A stretch of DNA of 7,645 nt from Caulobacteraceae bacterium UBA5005 (lineage in GTDB: Bacteria > Pseudomonadota > Alphaproteobacteria > Caulobacterales > Caulobacteraceae), in NCBI GenBank assembly GCA_002398405.1, contig DGYN01000039.1, positions 1,639-9,283 of the forward strand, in the 5' to 3' direction. Below the pieces are notes generated by a model. It did no database searches and had not been told where the DNA came from. It saw only the letters and a program-made list of their open reading frames with translations. The position numbers and the translations under genes are program-made. This document shows, in pieces, positions 1-6,560 of the stretch (positions are counted from its first letter, which is position 1; each line of letters begins with the position of its first letter).

Positions 1-10
1 CCGCTTCGCG

Positions 11-17
11 GGGGAGG
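11..17 (+). promoter_or_regulatory. Ribosome binding site for the GTG-started potG-like gene
   Basis: The purine-rich GGGGAGG sits 6 nt before the GTG at 24-26. It is a strong Shine-Dalgarno match and supports GTG as the true start, although it is not ATG. The few bases to its left are too short to show whether they are intergenic or the end of an upstream gene. Confidence 0.7.
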
Positions 18-23
18 TAGGGT

Positions 24-1163
24 GTGAAACAGATCGGCGCCGTCCGCTCGTCCTTCGCGCCCTGGAACGACCCGGCATCCGTCCCGCTGGTCCGCTTCGA
101 GGGGGTGACCAAGCGGTTTGGGGACATGACCGCCGTCGATGACGTCTCGCTCTCGATCTATGAGCGGGAATTCTTCGCCCTCCTCGGCCCCTCGGGGTGC
201 GGCAAGACCACCTTGATGCGGATGCTGGCCGGGTTCGAGACGCCGGACGCGGGCCGCATCACCCTGGGCGGCGAAGACCTGGCCGGCATCCCGCCGCACA
301 AGCGGCCGGTGAACATGATGTTCCAGTCCTACGCCATCTTCCCGCACCTTAACGTCGAGAAGAACGTCGCCTTCGGCCTGCGCATGGAGGGGATGGAGAA
401 GAGCGCCGTCAAGGCGAGGGTCGAGGAGATGCTGGCCCTGGTAAAGCTGGAAAAGCTCGGCGCGCGGATGCCACATCAGCTCTCCGGCGGCCAGCGGCAG
501 CGGGTAGCGCTCGCCCGGGCGCTCGCGAAGAAGCCCAAGCTGCTGCTGCTCGACGAGCCGCTGGCCGCGCTGGACAAAAAGCTGCGCGAGGAGACCCAGT
601 TCGAGCTTACCGACCTGCAGGTCGAGCTTGGCATGACGTTCCTGATTGTCACCCACGACCAGGACGAGGCCATGGTCCTGGCCGACCGCATCGCGGTGAT
701 GGACCACGGCAGGATCGTCCAGACCGGAACGCCGGGCGAGGTCTATGAAGCCCCCGCCAACCGTCAGGTCGCGGAGTTCCTGGGCGACATGAACATCTTT
801 GAAGCCGTGGTGGACTCGGTCGAGCCGCCCATGGCGCGCCTTTCCGGTGAGGGCATGAAGTTCTTCGTCCAGGACGATGACTGTCCTGCGGCGGGCTCAA
901 AGGTTTTCCTGTCAGTGCGGCCTGAGAAGATGCGCATCAGCCTCGATCCGCCGCCCGCCAAGACTCCCAACGTCATCGCCGGAGAGATCTGGGACATCGG
1001 CTATCTCGGCGACTGGACGACCTATCTGGTGGAAATTGCCCCAGACCGGCGCGTGAGGGTCGCGCAGGCCAACGCCACGCGTCACGTGGAGCGGCCGATG
1101 AGCTGGGACGATAAGGTCTTCGTCAGTTTCGATCCTGACGCCGGGGTGGTGCTGACCTCATGA
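24..1163 (+). CDS. potG: Polyamine ABC transporter ATP-binding protein (PotG/PotA type)
   Basis: This is the cytoplasmic ATPase subunit that should power uptake of putrescine, spermidine or a related cationic solute by the two permeases that follow. The 379-residue length is normal for the family. All nucleotide-binding motifs are intact: Walker A GPSGCGKT (55-62), Q-loop Gln101, signature LSGGQ (153-157), Walker B LLLLDEP (173-179) and switch His211. Residues from about 260 onward form the C-terminal TOBE-like regulatory region. The N-terminal extension before the ABC core (about 20 residues, with APWNDP) and the FETPDAGRI segment resemble PotG more than sugar or iron importers. It starts at GTG with a strong Shine-Dalgarno sequence and its stop overlaps the next start (ATGA at 1160-1163), indicating translational coupling. 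The binding-protein gene (potF/potD type) is expected just upstream, outside the window. Class assignment is firm; exact substrate is inferred. Confidence 0.9.
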   Translation: MKQIGAVRSSFAPWNDPASVPLVRFEGVTKRFGDMTAVDDVSLSIYEREFFALLGPSGCGKTTLMRMLAGFETPDAGRITLGGEDLAGIPPHKRPVNMMFQSYAIFPHLNVEKNVAFGLRMEGMEKSAVKARVEEMLALVKLEKLGARMPHQLSGGQRQRVALARALAKKPKLLLLDEPLAALDKKLREETQFELTDLQVELGMTFLIVTHDQDEAMVLADRIAVMDHGRIVQTGTPGEVYEAPANRQVAEFLGDMNIFEAVVDSVEPPMARLSGEGMKFFVQDDDCPAAGSKVFLSVRPEKMRISLDPPPAKTPNVIAGEIWDIGYLGDWTTYLVEIAPDRRVRVAQANATRHVERPMSWDDKVFVSFDPDAGVVLTS

Positions 1164-2035
1164 GGCGGGACAAGAGCGCGATCGCCGCCGTCCTGCCCTT
1201 CGCCTGGCTGGCGGTGCTGTTCCTCATCCCCTTCGTCCTGGTCTTCAAGCTCTCCCTGTCGGACGTCGCCCTGTCGATTCCGCCCTATGAGCCGCAGTTC
1301 AAGCCTGCGGACCTCCCCGCCTTCTTCGGCGCCCTGGATTTCGAGACCTACCGCCGCCTGACCTCGGACTCGATCTACGTCTCGGCCTACCTCTCCAGCC
1401 TGAAGTTCGCAGGCGTCGCGACCGCGCTCCTCGCCCTGATCGGCTATCCCCTGGCCTACGGCATAAGCCGCTGTTCGAAGAACACGCGCGAGATGCTGAT
1501 CCTGGCGGTGATCCTGCCGTTCTTCACCAGCTTCCTGATCCGGGTCTACGCCTGGATCGCCATCCTCAAGCCGGCCGGCATCCTCAACGCCGCCCTGGAG
1601 GCCGTGGGCATACCGCCGCTGTCGATCCTGCACACCGACACCGCCGTCTATATCGGCCTCGTTTACGCCTACCTGCCGTTCATGGTGCTGCCGCTCTACG
1701 CCGCCCTGGAAAAGCAGAACGCGACCCTGCTGGAAGCCGCCGCCGACCTCGGCGCGACGCCGTTCACGGCCTTCTGGCGCGTGACCTTCCCGATGTCCCT
1801 GCCGGGATTGGCGGCCGGGGCCCTGCTCTGCTTCATCCCCATCGTCGGCGAGTTCGTCATCCCGGACCTCTTGGGCGGTTCCGGCACGTTGATGATCGGC
1901 AAGACCATCTGGACCGAGTTCTTCTCCAACCGCGACTGGCCCGCCGCCTCCGCCGCCGCGACGGTGCTGCTCTTCACCCTGATCGTCCCCATCGTCCTCT
2001 ACCAGCGCCAGCAGGCGAAGGTGCTGGCGGCATGA
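1160..2035 (+). CDS. potH: Polyamine ABC transporter permease (PotH/PotB type)
   Basis: First of two inner-membrane permease subunits of the importer. The 291-residue protein opens with a short basic N-terminus (MRRDK) followed by a hydrophobic helix (about 8-30). A periplasmic stretch rich in Pro and Asp (about 35-70) precedes further membrane segments around 80-100, 112-136, 160-182, 212-236 and 262-281, consistent with about six helices. The cytoplasmic EAA loop that contacts the ATPase is clear at about 192-211, with EAAADLGA followed by F..F..V..P. The ATG overlaps the ATPase stop by 4 nt, and its own stop overlaps the next permease in the same way, so the three subunits are probably made in matched amounts. 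PotH/PotB rather than PotI/PotC is chosen from gene order and the N-terminal PFAWLAVLFLIPF pattern. The substrate could be another member of the spermidine/putrescine-like class. Confidence 0.88.
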   Translation: MRRDKSAIAAVLPFAWLAVLFLIPFVLVFKLSLSDVALSIPPYEPQFKPADLPAFFGALDFETYRRLTSDSIYVSAYLSSLKFAGVATALLALIGYPLAYGISRCSKNTREMLILAVILPFFTSFLIRVYAWIAILKPAGILNAALEAVGIPPLSILHTDTAVYIGLVYAYLPFMVLPLYAALEKQNATLLEAAADLGATPFTAFWRVTFPMSLPGLAAGALLCFIPIVGEFVIPDLLGGSGTLMIGKTIWTEFFSNRDWPAASAAATVLLFTLIVPIVLYQRQQAKVLAA

Positions 2036-2814
2036 CCAGGGGCCCCTCCGCTTTTAACCGCATCTCCATAGGCCTCGGCCTTGCCTTCCTCTATGCGCCG
2101 ATCGTCCTGCTGGTGGTCTATTCGTTCAACTCCAGCCGGGCGGTGAATGTCTGGGCGGGGTTTTCCACGCGCTGGTACGAGACCCTGTTCGCCAACGATC
2201 AGCTGATGGCGGCGCTGTGGATGACCCTCCGCGTCGGGGCCCTGTCCGCCAGCATCGCCACCGTGCTCGGCGTCCTGGCGGCCATCGCTCTGGTGCGGGG
2301 CGGCTTCTTCCGAGGGCGGGCGGTGTTTTCCGGCATGGTCTATGCGCCGCTGGTCATGCCCGAGGTGATCACCGGGCTCTCGCTGCTTCTCCTCTTCGTC
2401 GCCATCGGCCTGGCGCGAGGCTTTTGGACCGTCGTCCTGGCCCACGCGACATTCACACTCTCCTTCGTGACGGTGGCGGTGCGCGCCCGGCTGATGACCT
2501 TCGACCGCTCCCTGGAGGAAGCCGCCCAGGACCTCGGCTCGCCGCCCTGGCGCGCCTTCTTCGAGGTGACCCTGCCCAACATCGCCCCGGCCGTCGCCGG
2601 CGGCTGGGCCTTGGCCTTCATCCTGTCGCTGGATGACCTCGTGATCGCGAGCTTCACCTCCGGCCCCGGCTCGACGACGCTTCCCATGCGCATCTATTCG
2701 GCTGTGCGCCTGGGCGTCTCGCCGGAGATCAACGCCATCTCAACCCTGCTGATCGGGAGTGTGGCCATGGCGATCGTCATCTACGGGGTGGTGAGGGCCC
2801 GGAAAACGGCCTAG
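2032..2814 (+). CDS. potI: Polyamine ABC transporter permease (PotI/PotC type)
   Basis: Second inner-membrane permease; it should pair with the preceding PotH-like subunit to form the translocation pore. At 260 residues it has the usual PotI/PotC length. The N-terminus has the family pattern FLYAPIVLLVVYSFNSS (about 19-35) followed by the WYETLF segment (48-53). Hydrophobic helices follow near 62-88, 98-125, 130-150, 183-207 and 235-253. The EAA loop lies at about 162-181 (EEAAQDLGSPPWRAFFEVTLP), and LSLDDLVIASF (199-209) is a typical conserved segment just after it. The start overlaps the potH stop (ATGA 2032-2035). The stop codon lies inside a small hairpin followed by five T residues, a possible weak operon end. 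Membership in the type I importer permease family is certain; the polyamine substrate is inferred. Confidence 0.88.
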   Translation: MTRGPSAFNRISIGLGLAFLYAPIVLLVVYSFNSSRAVNVWAGFSTRWYETLFANDQLMAALWMTLRVGALSASIATVLGVLAAIALVRGGFFRGRAVFSGMVYAPLVMPEVITGLSLLLLFVAIGLARGFWTVVLAHATFTLSFVTVAVRARLMTFDRSLEEAAQDLGSPPWRAFFEVTLPNIAPAVAGGWALAFILSLDDLVIASFTSGPGSTTLPMRIYSAVRLGVSPEINAISTLLIGSVAMAIVIYGVVRARKTA

Positions 2815-2831
2815 GCAAAGGCCCACTTTTT
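2808..2831 (+). terminator. Weak candidate intrinsic terminator after the polyamine importer genes
   Basis: GGCCT (2808-2812) can pair with AGGCC (2819-2823) around a 6-nt loop, and five T residues follow at 2827-2831 after a 3-nt gap. The potI stop codon starts in the left arm. The stem has only 5 bp and the T-run is short, so termination would be partial at best, with read-through into the MFS gene likely. It is the only hairpin followed by a T-run that I noticed in the window. Confidence 0.3.
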
Positions 2832-2852
2832 ACCCCTTGAGTCCCCGCGCTA

Positions 2853-4109
2853 ATGACGGCGTCCGCCGAGCCATCGCCCTTTCCGAAAATGGGCTTTCGC
2901 GAGTTCACCGCCCTCATCGCCCTGATGATGGCGCTGAACGCCATCGCCATCGATTCGATGCTGCCGGCCCTGCCGCAGATCGCGACCTCGCTGGGGATCG
3001 CCAACGACAACGACCGGCAGCTGATCATCACCATCTACACCCTGGGTTTCGGCATCGCCCAGTTGTTCTACGGGGTGCTGGGGGACCGGTACGGCCGGCG
3101 CCCAGTGCTGCTCACCGCCATCGCCTGCTATGCCGTCGCCAGCATCGCGGCGTCTTTCGCCCCAACATTTGAGGCCATGCTGGTGGCCCGTTTCGTCCAG
3201 GGTCTGGCGGCGGCGGCGACACGGGTGCTGTGCGTGGCCATCGTGCGGGATTCCTACGCCGGTCCGAGAATGGCCAGGGTCATGTCGCTGGTGTTCATCG
3301 TCTTCCTGGCCGCGCCCATGTTTGCCCCATTCATCGGCCAGATGATCATCCAGTTCGCCCATTGGCGCTGGATCTTTGGCGTCCTGGCCCTGTTCGGGGC
3401 GATCATGTTCACCTGGGCCGGGCTCAAACTGCCCGAGACCCTGAAGCCGGAGAACAAGCTGCCGATCCGGTTTGGCCGCATCGCCGAAGCATTCAAGGTC
3501 ACCCTCACCACCCGCCAGTCGATTGGCTACGCTTTGGCCATGACGGTCGGTTTCGGCGGGCTGATGGGCTTCATCACATCGGTTCAGCAGATCGTTTTCG
3601 ACGTCTTTGACGCCGGCCAGTCTTTTTTTCTGGTGTTCTTTCTGATCGCCGCCTTCATGGGCGTCGCCTCCATGCTCAACTCGAAGATCGTCGAGCGGCT
3701 GGGGATGCGCAAAGTCTCGCACGGCGCGCTGATGCTCTACCTGTTCCTCACCATCACCCACGCGGCCGTCGCCCTGATGGGGTTCGAAAACCTGATCACC
3801 TTCGCCATGTTCCAGGCGGGGGTGATGTTCTGCTTCGGCCTGATGGGCAGCAACTTCGGAGCGCTGGCCATGGAGCCGATGGGCCGGATCGCAGGGGTCG
3901 CCGCTTCGGCCCAGGGAACGGTCAGCACGATCGGCGGGGCCCTGATCGGCTATTTCATCGGTCAGCAGTTCAACGGGAGCACGGTTCCCTTCGCGGTGGG
4001 CGTCTCCCTCACCGGCGTGGTGATCCTGACGATCATCCTGGTGGTCGAGCGCGGCCGGCTGTTTGGCGCCGGCCACCCTATGGACGTGCACAAGCCCCCT
4101 GCGGCATAA
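2853..4109 (+). CDS. MFS multidrug efflux transporter, Bcr/CflA type
   Basis: An inner-membrane proton-driven major facilitator, 418 residues with about 12 hydrophobic segments in two halves. Bcr/CflA features are the first helix with D34SMLPALPQIA, the loop 2-3 motif A GVLGDRYGRRP (74-84), RFVQG in helix 4 (113-117), the HWRWIF turn (170-175) and LPET (193-196) at the start of the central loop. The family exports drugs such as bicyclomycin, chloramphenicol or sulfonamides and some metabolites; the sequence does not reveal this member's substrate. The chosen ATG lies 38 nt after potI and has no clear Shine-Dalgarno sequence. An in-frame ATG at 2889 (residue 13, just before GFREFTALIAL) is a possible alternative start and would still keep helix 1 whole. 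It may be read through from the importer operon, but no promoter was evident in the gap. Confidence 0.85.
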   Translation: MTASAEPSPFPKMGFREFTALIALMMALNAIAIDSMLPALPQIATSLGIANDNDRQLIITIYTLGFGIAQLFYGVLGDRYGRRPVLLTAIACYAVASIAASFAPTFEAMLVARFVQGLAAAATRVLCVAIVRDSYAGPRMARVMSLVFIVFLAAPMFAPFIGQMIIQFAHWRWIFGVLALFGAIMFTWAGLKLPETLKPENKLPIRFGRIAEAFKVTLTTRQSIGYALAMTVGFGGLMGFITSVQQIVFDVFDAGQSFFLVFFLIAAFMGVASMLNSKIVERLGMRKVSHGALMLYLFLTITHAAVALMGFENLITFAMFQAGVMFCFGLMGSNFGALAMEPMGRIAGVAASAQGTVSTIGGALIGYFIGQQFNGSTVPFAVGVSLTGVVILTIILVVERGRLFGAGHPMDVHKPPAA

Positions 4110-4119
4110 GCCTTCCAGC

Positions 4120-4194
4120 GCCGGATTAGCTCAGCGGTAGAGCAGCGGTTTTGTAAACCGAAGGTCGGGGGTTCAATCCCCTCATCCGGCACCA
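4120..4194 (+). tRNA. tRNA-Thr (anticodon UGU)
   Basis: A complete 75-nt cloverleaf. The acceptor arm GCCGGAT (4120-4126) pairs perfectly with ATCCGGC (4184-4190), followed by discriminator A4191 and an encoded CCA (4192-4194). The D stem is GCTC/GAGC (4129-4132 with 4140-4143). The anticodon arm GCGGT/ACCGA (4145-4149 with 4157-4161) has a G-A mismatch at its outermost pair. The loop TTTGTAA carries anticodon TGT at 4152-4154, which reads ACA (Thr). The T arm is GGGGG/CCCTC with one G-T pair, and the T loop is TTCAATC. It begins 10 nt after the MFS stop, so its own promoter, if any, lies inside that gene. Alternatively it is cut from a longer transcript. Confidence 0.97.
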
Positions 4195-4213
4195 TTCACA
4201 AAGGCTCCGCGCC

Positions 4214-4690
4214 ATGACCAGCAAACTGCACCACATGGCCTTCCGCTGCCGGGACAGCGAAGAGACCCGCGCCTTCTACGAAGAGGTCATCGGCCTGCCG
4301 CTCGTCGCATCCCTGCCCATCGAGGAGACCAAGACCGGGCGGGCGACGCGGGTGCTGCACACCTTCTTCGGCATGGAGGACGGGTCGCACCTGGCCTTCT
4401 TCGAGGCCCCGGACCAGCCCTTTGAGTTCAAGGAACAGCACGATTTCGACCTGCACGTCGCCCTGGAAGCAACGCCCCAGGCGATCGAAAAAGCGCTGGC
4501 CGCCGCCAAGGCGCGGGGCCTGGCCGTCCGCGGCCCCTCCGACCACGGCTTCATCCGCTCGGTCTATTTCCGCGATCCCAACGGCTATGTGGTCGAGCTG
4601 ACCCAGAAGACGGACAGCGCGCCGGAGTTCGAGGCCACCGCCCCCGCTGAGGCCCGCGCCATTCTGGAGGCGTGGAAAGCGGGCGGCTGA
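4214..4690 (+). CDS. VOC-superfamily metalloprotein (glyoxalase / extradiol dioxygenase-like)
   Basis: A 158-residue cytoplasmic protein with the two beta-alpha-beta-beta-beta modules of the vicinal oxygen chelate fold. The first module starts LHHMAFRCRD and contains FYEEVIGLPL (21-30), the typical helix-to-strand turn. The second covers about 78-130 and ends with RDPNGYVVELTQ. The four expected metal ligands can be assigned to His7, Glu64, His81 and Glu128, so a metal-dependent activity is likely. Members include glyoxalase I, fosfomycin-resistance enzymes and ring-cleaving dioxygenases; nothing here picks out the substrate. The C-terminal tail (about 132-158) is Ala/Glu-rich and outside the fold. 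The start lies 19 nt after the tRNA CCA end with a moderate AAAGG at 4200-4204 as the only ribosome-binding match. The gene probably shares a transcript with the hydrolase 31 nt downstream. Confidence 0.85.
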   Translation: MTSKLHHMAFRCRDSEETRAFYEEVIGLPLVASLPIEETKTGRATRVLHTFFGMEDGSHLAFFEAPDQPFEFKEQHDFDLHVALEATPQAIEKALAAAKARGLAVRGPSDHGFIRSVYFRDPNGYVVELTQKTDSAPEFEATAPAEARAILEAWKAGG

Positions 4691-4710
4691 TCCCTATATT
4701 GCCAGGGGTC

Positions 4711-4715
4711 GGGAG
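4711..4715 (+). promoter_or_regulatory. Ribosome binding site fixing the TTG start of the hydrolase
   Basis: GGGAG lies 6 nt before TTG 4722-4724. It supports this rare start codon; from here the protein reads MTVKERIATT and gains the normal N-terminal cap region of the family. An AT-rich CCTATATT at 4693-4700 resembles a Caulobacter-type -10 element, but I found no convincing -35 upstream of it, so I do not call a promoter. Confidence 0.6.
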
Positions 4716-4721
4716 CACAGT

Positions 4722-5612
4722 TTGACCGTCAAGGAACGCATCGCGACCACCGCCGCCGACGCTCATCGCTGGAGCCTCGCCAAGGTGCGCGAGGTCATGC
4801 GCCATTCGATCTATCGCCGCGACCGCGAAGCGCCACACCTGGCTGAACTGCGCAATCTCGAAATCAAGGGGGCAGCCGGCCCGCTCGACGCGCGCCTTTA
4901 CGTCCCCAAGAGCGCCCCGTCCAAGGGCCCGCTGCTGATCTATTTCCACGGCGGGGGCTTTGTATTCGGCGGCCTCGACACCCACGACGCCCTCTGCACG
5001 CGCCTCGCCCACGAGAGCGGCGTGCGCATCCTCTCCTGCAGCTATCGCCTCGCGCCCGAGCATCCCTTCCCGGCCCAGCGCGACGATGCGCTCGCGGCGG
5101 CCAAATGGGTGCTGGCCAACGCCTGGCGGGTCGGCGCCGACAAGCGCCGCCTGCTGATCGGCGGGGACTCCGCCGGCGGATACCTCGCGCTGACCGTCGC
5201 CCGCGCCCTTCCCAAGGCTTTCGCCGGACAGCTTCTCATCTATCCCCTGATGCATCTGGAGGACGACCTCTGGGCCTCGGGTTTCGCCGCCGACACCCGG
5301 CTGATCGGCCGCCTGGCGGTGCGCTACATCGAGGCCCAGATCGCCAAGGCCGGGGTGCGGGCGCCCTCCCTGTTGGCCGACAGCGCCATCACACCCCTGC
5401 GCACGGTGATCGTCGCCGGAGGCCGGCTGGACCCGTGCGCCCCGGACGCCGCGGCCTGCGCCGACCGCCTTTCGGCCCTGGGCGCCAAGGTCGAGCGGCG
5501 CAGCTATCCACCCCTGATGCACGGCTTCGCCAACCTCACCCATCTCTCGGCCGAGGCCAGGCGCGCGGTGACCGAGATCGGCGGCCTGCTGCGTGAATTG
5601 GCGGCCCGATGA
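4722..5612 (+). CDS. Alpha/beta hydrolase, hormone-sensitive lipase family (family IV esterase)
   Basis: A 296-residue predicted carboxylesterase that should cleave short-chain esters; no signal peptide is seen, so it is probably cytoplasmic. The HSL oxyanion motif HGGG is at 76-79, followed by the family block YRLAPEHPFPA (108-118). The nucleophile elbow GDSAGG places the catalytic serine at 150, Asp237 in RLDP is the likely acid, and His267 in LMHGF completes the triad. Residues 1-45 would form the cap. A small departure is that the acid motif, usually DPLRDE in relatives, reads DPCAPD, though the catalytic aspartate is kept. Translation starts at TTG with a good Shine-Dalgarno sequence. 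The stop overlaps the next ATG (ATGA 5609-5612), implying coupling with the UPF0178 gene. The physiological substrate cannot be read from the sequence; acetyl-hydrolase or drug-ester hydrolase annotations would be guesses. Confidence 0.88.
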   Translation: MTVKERIATTAADAHRWSLAKVREVMRHSIYRRDREAPHLAELRNLEIKGAAGPLDARLYVPKSAPSKGPLLIYFHGGGFVFGGLDTHDALCTRLAHESGVRILSCSYRLAPEHPFPAQRDDALAAAKWVLANAWRVGADKRRLLIGGDSAGGYLALTVARALPKAFAGQLLIYPLMHLEDDLWASGFAADTRLIGRLAVRYIEAQIAKAGVRAPSLLADSAITPLRTVIVAGGRLDPCAPDAAACADRLSALGAKVERRSYPPLMHGFANLTHLSAEARRAVTEIGGLLRELAAR

Positions 5613-6064
5613 TCACCGTCTTCCTCGACGCTGACGCCTGTCCGGTGAAGGACGAAGCCTACAAGGTCGCCGCCCGCTATGGGCTGAAGACCTATGTCGT
5701 CTCCAACGCCTTCATGCAGATCCCGCAATCGCCCCTGATCGAGCGGGTGATCGTCGATGCGGGCCCCGATATCGCCGACGACTGGATCGCCGAGCGGGCG
5801 CAGGCTGGAGACGTGGTGGTCACCAACGACATTCCGCTGGCCGAGCGGGTTTTGGCGAACGGCGCGGCGGCCATCGCCCCCAACGGCAAGGTGTTCACGC
5901 GGGACTCAATCGGATCGGCCATCGCCGGCCGCGCCCTGATGGAGCAGCTTCGCTCCACCGGCGAGATTACCGGCGGCCCCAAGCCGTTCGACCGCAATGA
6001 CCGCTCGCGCTTCCTCCAGGCCATGGACGAGGCAATCGGCAAAGAGCTAAGGCGGCGGCGATGA
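5609..6064 (+). CDS. UPF0178 / DUF188 family protein (YaiI/YqxD type)
   Basis: A 151-residue cytoplasmic protein of a widespread but functionally unsettled family. The diagnostic N-terminal signature DADACPVK is at 7-14. Next come VSNAF (31-35), VTNDIPLAERVL (71-82) and the C-terminal GGPKPF.RNDRSRF block (122-135). Full family length suggests it is intact. The acidic residues Asp7, Asp9, Asp57/58 and Asp74 sit at the ends of predicted strands in a pattern reminiscent of PIN/NYN-type metal-dependent nucleases. I regard a nuclease role as a hypothesis, not a result. The ATG overlaps the hydrolase stop by 4 nt, and its own stop overlaps the arfB start in the same way. The basic tail KELRRRR could aid nucleic-acid contact, but it is encoded next to the overlap and may be under dual constraint. 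Confidence 0.9.
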   Translation: MITVFLDADACPVKDEAYKVAARYGLKTYVVSNAFMQIPQSPLIERVIVDAGPDIADDWIAERAQAGDVVVTNDIPLAERVLANGAAAIAPNGKVFTRDSIGSAIAGRALMEQLRSTGEITGGPKPFDRNDRSRFLQAMDEAIGKELRRRR

Positions 6065-6483
6065 TCGAGATCGCCCCGGGCCTGTCGCTGAACGAGGATG
6101 AGCTCGACATCTCCTTCATCCGCGCCTCGGGCCCCGGCGGCCAGAACGTCAACAAGGTGTCGAGCGCGGTGCAGATGCGCTTCGACGCCCGCAAGTCGCC
6201 GTCACTGTCCAACGATGTCTCGATCCGCCTGCAGAAGATCGCGGGGTCAAAGCTGACCTCCGACGGGGTCATCGTCATCACCGCCAACCGCCACCGCACC
6301 CAGGAGATGAACCGCAAGGACGCTATCGAGCGGCTGGTCGAAATGATCGCCAAGGCGGCGGTGGCGCCGATCAAGCGGCGGGCGACCAAACCGACCAAGG
6401 CCGCCAAGGAGCGGCGGCTTGATGCAAAGTCGCGCCGCGCGGGGGTCAAATCGATGCGCGGCAAGCCGAATTCCGGCGATTGA
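6061..6483 (+). CDS. arfB: Ribosome-rescue peptidyl-tRNA hydrolase ArfB
   Basis: A release-factor-like protein of 140 residues that frees ribosomes stalled at mRNA ends by hydrolysing peptidyl-tRNA, a backup for tmRNA. The catalytic GGQ is at 26-28 inside SGPGGQNVNKV, which is diagnostic of the RF-1 domain. The domain lacks the codon-reading parts of true release factors, as expected for ArfB/YaeJ/ICT1. The C-terminal tail (about 104-135) is strongly basic with the family pattern KPTKAAKERRLDAKSRR; in known structures this tail occupies the empty mRNA channel. It is the last of three genes joined by ATGA overlaps. In Caulobacter crescentus ArfB is known to become essential when trans-translation is lost; whether that holds here cannot be seen. 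I consider the identification secure. Confidence 0.95.
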   Translation: MIEIAPGLSLNEDELDISFIRASGPGGQNVNKVSSAVQMRFDARKSPSLSNDVSIRLQKIAGSKLTSDGVIVITANRHRTQEMNRKDAIERLVEMIAKAAVAPIKRRATKPTKAAKERRLDAKSRRAGVKSMRGKPNSGD

Positions 6484-6503
6484 CCGAAAAATCCGGTCGC
6501 CGG
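6473..6503 (+). other. Inverted repeat over the arfB stop, possible attenuator or weak end of the unit
   Basis: CCGGCGA (6473-6479) is a perfect inverted repeat of TCGCCGG (6497-6503). Alternatively CCGGC/GCCGG and GACCG/CGGTC (6482-6486 with 6494-6498) stack with a 4-nt bulge, around a loop rich in A. No T-run follows, so it is not a classical intrinsic terminator. It could protect the 3' end of the transcript or end it with Rho. Confidence 0.3.
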
Positions 6504-6549
6504 CGGTTGCCTTGAGCCGACGAATGCATAGGTTCCGCACGAACTTTGC

Positions 6550-6554
6550 AGGGG
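6550..6554 (+). promoter_or_regulatory. Ribosome binding site that sets the cytochrome start
   Basis: AGGGG lies 6 nt before ATG 6561. An in-frame TTG at 6546 overlaps this site and would add five residues before the signal peptide, so the ATG is preferred. Confidence 0.65.
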
Positions 6555-6560
6555 ACTTTG

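Noticed and set aside
1082..1633. Reverse-strand 183-residue open frame opposite the potG/potH junction
   Set aside because: Charged low-complexity composition with no family likeness, and it lies across two clear forward genes.
2850..4091. Reverse-strand 413-residue open frame opposite the MFS gene
   Set aside because: It is rich in His, Asp, Gln and Gly, with no domain or hydrophobic pattern, and mirrors the forward gene almost end to end. This is typical of the antisense of a GC-rich membrane-protein gene.
4120..4194. tRNA gene as an attachment site for an integrated element
   Set aside because: No integrase, duplicated tRNA 3' end or shift in gene style was seen on either side.
3962..4195. 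Reverse-strand 77-residue open frame starting MVPDEGIEPPTFGLQ
   Set aside because: It is the antisense reading of the tRNA-Thr gene continued into the MFS gene. This opening peptide is a well-known false protein produced by antisense tRNA translation.
4693..4700. CCTATATT as a -10 promoter element for the hydrolase
   Set aside because: No acceptable -35 box at a 10-17 bp distance; only noted in the hydrolase start entry.
4551..5543. Reverse-strand 330-residue open frame opposite the hydrolase
   Set aside because: The forward frame has a complete catalytic triad and family motifs; the reverse frame has none and reflects GC bias.
6546..6560. Earlier TTG start for the cytochrome
   Set aside because: It overlaps the only good ribosome binding site and would place extra residues before an otherwise standard lipoprotein signal peptide.
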